Source of the DNA: JBGSMX01 sp963790405
Lineage (GTDB): Bacteria; Actinomycetota; Coriobacteriia; Anaerosomatales; JAGXFU01
Length of the DNA: 64,000 nt
Reading direction: 5' to 3'
NCBI GenBank assembly: GCA_963790405.1
Contig: CAWBOJ010000008.1
Span: forward strand, 124,001 to 188,000
Under the pieces are notes generated by a model. It worked only from the letters and a program-made list of their open reading frames with translations. It did not search any database and had not been told where the DNA came from. The position numbers and the translations under genes were made by a program. Positions 61,368-64,000 of this stretch are shown in pieces; within the stretch, counting starts at the first letter, position 1; the number at the start of each line of letters is the position of its first letter.

Positions 61368-63638
61368 ATGCGGGCTTTCAGGCGTTTTGTAAGCATCCGA
61401 ACGGGACTGAAGGTGACACTCGCGGCCATCGTTGCGATGTCTCTCGTGGTGGGTGTGAGTCCCGCGGCCACCGCAATCCTGCCGCGCGGTACTACCGTCC
61501 GAGCAAGTGTCGGCTCGGGTACCGGGGGGGCGGGTGGAGGGTACCCCACAGATTCGGTCATCAGCGTCGATGGCCGCTACGTGGCGTTCGCCTCACACGC
61601 GCCCGATCTTGTCGCTGACGACGGCGACGCGAACCCGGATGTGTTCCGGCGCGACCTCGTGACCAACACGACGCGGCGGGTGAGTGTGAATACAGGAGGC
61701 GGCGATTCGGACGGCTGGAGCTGGTCGCCCTCGGTCAGCGCCGATGGCCGCTACGTGGCCTTCGACTCAAGTGCTACCGATCTCGTTGTCAGCGACGTGA
61801 ACGGTTACAGCGATGTGTTCGTCCGCGACATGCAGACGAACACGACTCGCCGAGTGAGCGTCGACATGGGCGGCGGTGACGGCAATGACCACAGCTACAC
61901 CCCCGCCATCAGCGCCGATGGCCGCTATGTGGCCTTCGTTTCAATCGCAAGCGACCTTGTCGCGGATGATGGGGACGTCAATGCCGACATCTTCGTCCGA
62001 GACATGCAGACGAACACGACACGGAGGATCAGCATTGACGCCGGCGGCGGCGATGCCAACGCGGACAGCTCCGCCCCCTCGATCAGCGCTGACGGTCGCT
62101 ACGTGGCGTTCAGCTCTGGTGCCGGCGATCTCGTTGCCGACGATGGCGACAGCAATTGGGACGTGTTCGTTCGCGACCTGCAGACCAACGCTATCCGGAG
62201 AGTCAGCGTCGACACGGGCGGCGGTGACGCAAATGGACATAGCGGCCAATCCTCGATCAGCGCCGACGGCCGCTACGTCGCGTTTCTCTCCGAAGCCAGC
62301 GATCTGGTTGCTGGTGACGGCGACAGCAATTGGGACGTGTTCGTGCGCGACCTTCAGACCAACGCTATCCGGAGAGTCAGCGTCGATACGGGCGGCGGTG
62401 ACGCAAACGGACATAGCGGCGAGCCAGCAATCAGCGCCGACGGTCGCTACGTGACCTTCGACTCCGAAGCCAGCGATCTCGTCGTTGGCGACGGGAACGG
62501 CTTCGATGATGTGTTCGTTCGCGACCTGCAGATGAACACGACCCGGAGAATCAGCGTAGACACGGGCGGCGGGAATGCCAACGGTGGGAGCAACTCCTCG
62601 GCTATCAGCGGTGAAGGTCGACTTGTGGTGTTCGAGTCGGACGCAAGCGACCTCGTCGTGAGCGATGCGAACGGCGCTGACATGGACGTGTTCGTGCGCA
62701 ACGTCCTGCCTGCCGTAGCAGGCTCGGTAGAGGTCGCAGGCACTACACGATACGCCACAGCTGTCGCAGCATCGAAGAAGGCCTATCCGCGTGGAGCGGA
62801 CACGGTCGTGATCGCCACCGGCGAGAACTGGCCCGACGCGTTGGGCGGTGCGGCTCTTGCCGGCGTGGTCGAAGGACCGCTGCTGCTCACCAAACAGGCA
62901 GCACTTCCGGCGAACGTGGCAGCTGAGATCGTGCGCCTTGGAGCCAAGAACGCCTACATCCTGGGCGGCACAGCTGCGGTCAGCCAGGCGGTTGAGGACG
63001 GGCTCAACGACAACCTTGATGGGACGGTCACACGACTGGCGGGAGCAACCCGCTACACCACGGCCAACTTGGTCGCCGCCAAGGTCATCTCGTTGCAGGG
63101 TGCCGACTATAACGGCACCGCGTTCGTCTCTACCGGCGACAACTTCCCCGACGCCTTGGGCGCCTCGCCGGTCTCGGCCTCGACAGGCTCTCCGATACTG
63201 CTGGTCAAGACCGGCGGCACGGCTCAGCTGCCCTCCAAGGTCGACGATGCGGTGATACTGGGCGGAAACGTGGCGGTGACCCCTGCCACGGAGACTGCAC
63301 TCAAGACTGTACTGGGCAAAGCGAACGTCGCACGTATCGGAGGTGCCACACGCTACGAAACCGCCGCGCAGGTCGCCGAGTACGGGGTAGACTGCGGCAT
63401 GCGATGGGACGGCGTGGGCATCGCCACCGGACTGGAATTTCCCGATGCGCTGTCCGGCGGTGCGATGCTCGGCCAGCTCAACTCGGTGCTGCTGCTCACC
63501 AAGCAAGCCGAGCTATCCGGCCCTGCCGCCACGAGGCTCAAGACGAACCGCGACTTCATTGGCGCCGTGCACTTCATCGGCGGCACCGCTGCCGTGAACT
63601 CAAGCGTGCGTGACGCGGTCACGAAGCAGCTCAACTAG
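61368..63638 (+). CDS. Secreted seven-repeat beta-propeller protein with cell-wall-binding repeats 2 (CWB2)
   Basis: The 756-aa protein has an N-terminal signal peptide (hydrophobic about 18-38). Seven WD40-like (PD40/TolB) repeats of about 57-58 residues follow (about 60-445), each with DGRYVAF, SDLV, an Asp-rich loop such as DDGDSN, DVFVRD and RRVSVDTGGGD. Seven blades fit a closed propeller. Three CWB2 repeats follow (about 460-756), each with an RYxTA start, WPDALG/FPDALS-type motif and ILGGTAAV. CWB2 modules attach proteins non-covalently to wall polymers. The Asp-rich loops may bind calcium. Function on the surface is unknown. ATG 61368 follows GGGGAGG. Confidence 0.9.
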   Translation: MRAFRRFVSIRTGLKVTLAAIVAMSLVVGVSPAATAILPRGTTVRASVGSGTGGAGGGYPTDSVISVDGRYVAFASHAPDLVADDGDANPDVFRRDLVTNTTRRVSVNTGGGDSDGWSWSPSVSADGRYVAFDSSATDLVVSDVNGYSDVFVRDMQTNTTRRVSVDMGGGDGNDHSYTPAISADGRYVAFVSIASDLVADDGDVNADIFVRDMQTNTTRRISIDAGGGDANADSSAPSISADGRYVAFSSGAGDLVADDGDSNWDVFVRDLQTNAIRRVSVDTGGGDANGHSGQSSISADGRYVAFLSEASDLVAGDGDSNWDVFVRDLQTNAIRRVSVDTGGGDANGHSGEPAISADGRYVTFDSEASDLVVGDGNGFDDVFVRDLQMNTTRRISVDTGGGNANGGSNSSAISGEGRLVVFESDASDLVVSDANGADMDVFVRNVLPAVAGSVEVAGTTRYATAVAASKKAYPRGADTVVIATGENWPDALGGAALAGVVEGPLLLTKQAALPANVAAEIVRLGAKNAYILGGTAAVSQAVEDGLNDNLDGTVTRLAGATRYTTANLVAAKVISLQGADYNGTAFVSTGDNFPDALGASPVSASTGSPILLVKTGGTAQLPSKVDDAVILGGNVAVTPATETALKTVLGKANVARIGGATRYETAAQVAEYGVDCGMRWDGVGIATGLEFPDALSGGAMLGQLNSVLLLTKQAELSGPAATRLKTNRDFIGAVHFIGGTAAVNSSVRDAVTKQLN
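62148..62420 (+). repeat. Near-identical tandem blade repeats, 174-bp period
   Basis: About 99 bp beginning at 62148 (GACAGCAATTGGG) recurs at 62322, 174 bp (58 codons) later, with about four mismatches, mostly synonymous. This is far closer than between other blades of the same propeller and marks a recent internal duplication or gene conversion. Confidence 0.8.
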
Positions 63639-63767
63639 GATGTCGTTCGGCACTCGTCTGCGATCTGTCTACGTCAAGACGAGCAGGACCGCCTACGTCT
63701 ACATGACCGGCACCCTGGACGCGGCCGCCTGAGGGGGTGGAGCTGGTTCCGGCGAGGGGAGAGGCAC

Positions 63768-64000
63768 GTGTTCCAACAGCAAGAACCATCTGAGACCATG
63801 CTCCGTCGGCTTCACGCCATGCCGAAGGTCGAGATCCATGTCCACCTTGAGGGAGCCACGAGCCCGGATACGGTCTGGGACATGGCGCAACGCAACGGCG
63901 TCGATCTCCCGGCCAAATCGCTCGAGGCGTGGCGCCAGTTCTACGAGTTCAGCGACTTCGAGCACTTCATCGAGGTCTACATCCTTGCTACCTCTGCGAT
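63768..64000 (+). CDS. Adenosine deaminase-family protein, N-terminal part
   Basis: The reading frame stays open to the end of the window; only about 77 codons are seen. MPKVEIHVHLEGATSPDTV (near residue 19) is the N-terminal signature of adenosine/adenine deaminases, with the H-x-H zinc ligands. GTG 63768 follows GAGGGGAGAG; ATG 63798 is an alternative. The family deaminates adenosine, adenine or related aminopurines; substrate cannot be judged without the rest. It lies 129 bp after the CWB2 gene. Confidence 0.8.
   Translation, partial: MFQQQEPSETMLRRLHAMPKVEIHVHLEGATSPDTVWDMAQRNGVDLPAKSLEAWRQFYEFSDFEHFIEVYILATSA

Noticed and set aside
63640..63732. A 30-codon reading frame directly after the CWB2 gene
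   Set aside because: No ribosome site, no recognisable motif and length within chance expectation for this GC content.
1..64000. tRNA genes, CRISPR arrays, insertion sequences, phage or integration sites
   Set aside because: I looked through the intergenic stretches and saw no cloverleaf, repeat-spacer pattern, transposase or attachment repeat. XerC here is the housekeeping recombinase next to trmFO.

Overview
The window is a gene-dense stretch of a high-GC Gram-positive (actinobacterial) chromosome. The gene complement fits a deep-branching anaerobic lineage such as Coriobacteriia: ADP-forming acetyl-CoA synthetase, FabK-type enoyl reductases, folate-dependent TrmFO, cell-wall-binding repeat 2 (CWB2) surface protein, WhiG/FliA sigma factor, and S2 and S16 with long Ala/Glu-rich tails. 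That placement is inferred from gene content. No rRNA, tRNA, CRISPR array, phage or insertion sequence was seen. Almost everything is on the + strand; the exceptions are an FmdB zinc ribbon, rpmB and a LysR regulator.

Layout. 1-2.5 kb: end of fmt, rsmB, glpX. 2.5-5.1 kb: FmdB zinc ribbon (-), then two envelope genes: a membrane PASTA protein with a degenerate amidase-like domain, and a coiled-coil M23 peptidase. 5.1-6.6 kb: TPP riboswitch, thiT, thiN. 6.6-8.4 kb: GAF/HD-GYP signalling protein. 8.4-16.2 kb: rpmB (-), Asp23-like, DAK2 (FakA-like), DegV (FakB-like), recG, rsmD, coaD, a coiled-coil protein, DUF177 and rpmF. 16.3-19.5 kb: ADP-forming acyl-CoA synthetase and a DRTGG protein. 19.5-27.5 kb: plsX-fabH-fabK-fabD-fabG-acpP-fabK2-fabF-rnc. 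27.6-38.2 kb: smc-ftsY-lepB-ffh-rpsP-khpA-rimM-trmD-lepB-rplS-rnhB. 38.3-44.8 kb: yraN-comM-dprA-trmFO-xerC-whiG and a response regulator. 44.9-55.8 kb: rpsB-tsf-pyrH-frr-uppS-cdsA-dxr-rseP-ispG, a small Rossmann protein and proS. 55.9-64 kb is the accessory end: LysR with a divergent membrane protein, a STAS-like protein, a NatAB-type ABC exporter, a small zinc-ribbon protein, a beta-propeller/CWB2 surface protein, and the start of an adenosine deaminase-family gene.

The genes group into a few tasks: fatty acid and phospholipid synthesis (plsX, fab genes, FakA/FakB-like pair, cdsA), isoprenoid and wall-lipid supply (dxr, ispG, uppS), protein export (ftsY, ffh, two signal peptidases, rseP), translation (six ribosomal proteins, tsf, frr, RNA-modifying enzymes) and DNA maintenance (smc, recG, dprA, xerC, rnhB).

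The most conspicuous property is not a gene. Seventeen conserved genes, most of them essential, are broken by about 38 single-base indels, about 35 of which are insertions. They lie in acs (16.8 and 17.2 kb), in 30.4-35.3 kb, in 40.9-51.9 kb and once in proS. Removing them gives proteins of normal family length. I read them as sequence errors and annotate these genes as intact CDSs with positions given. The biological items most worth following are the pseudo-amidase/PASTA plus coiled-coil M23 pair, a recurring leaderless promoter architecture (TANNNT, 6-7 nt, start codon), and a response regulator fused to a C-terminal zinc ribbon.
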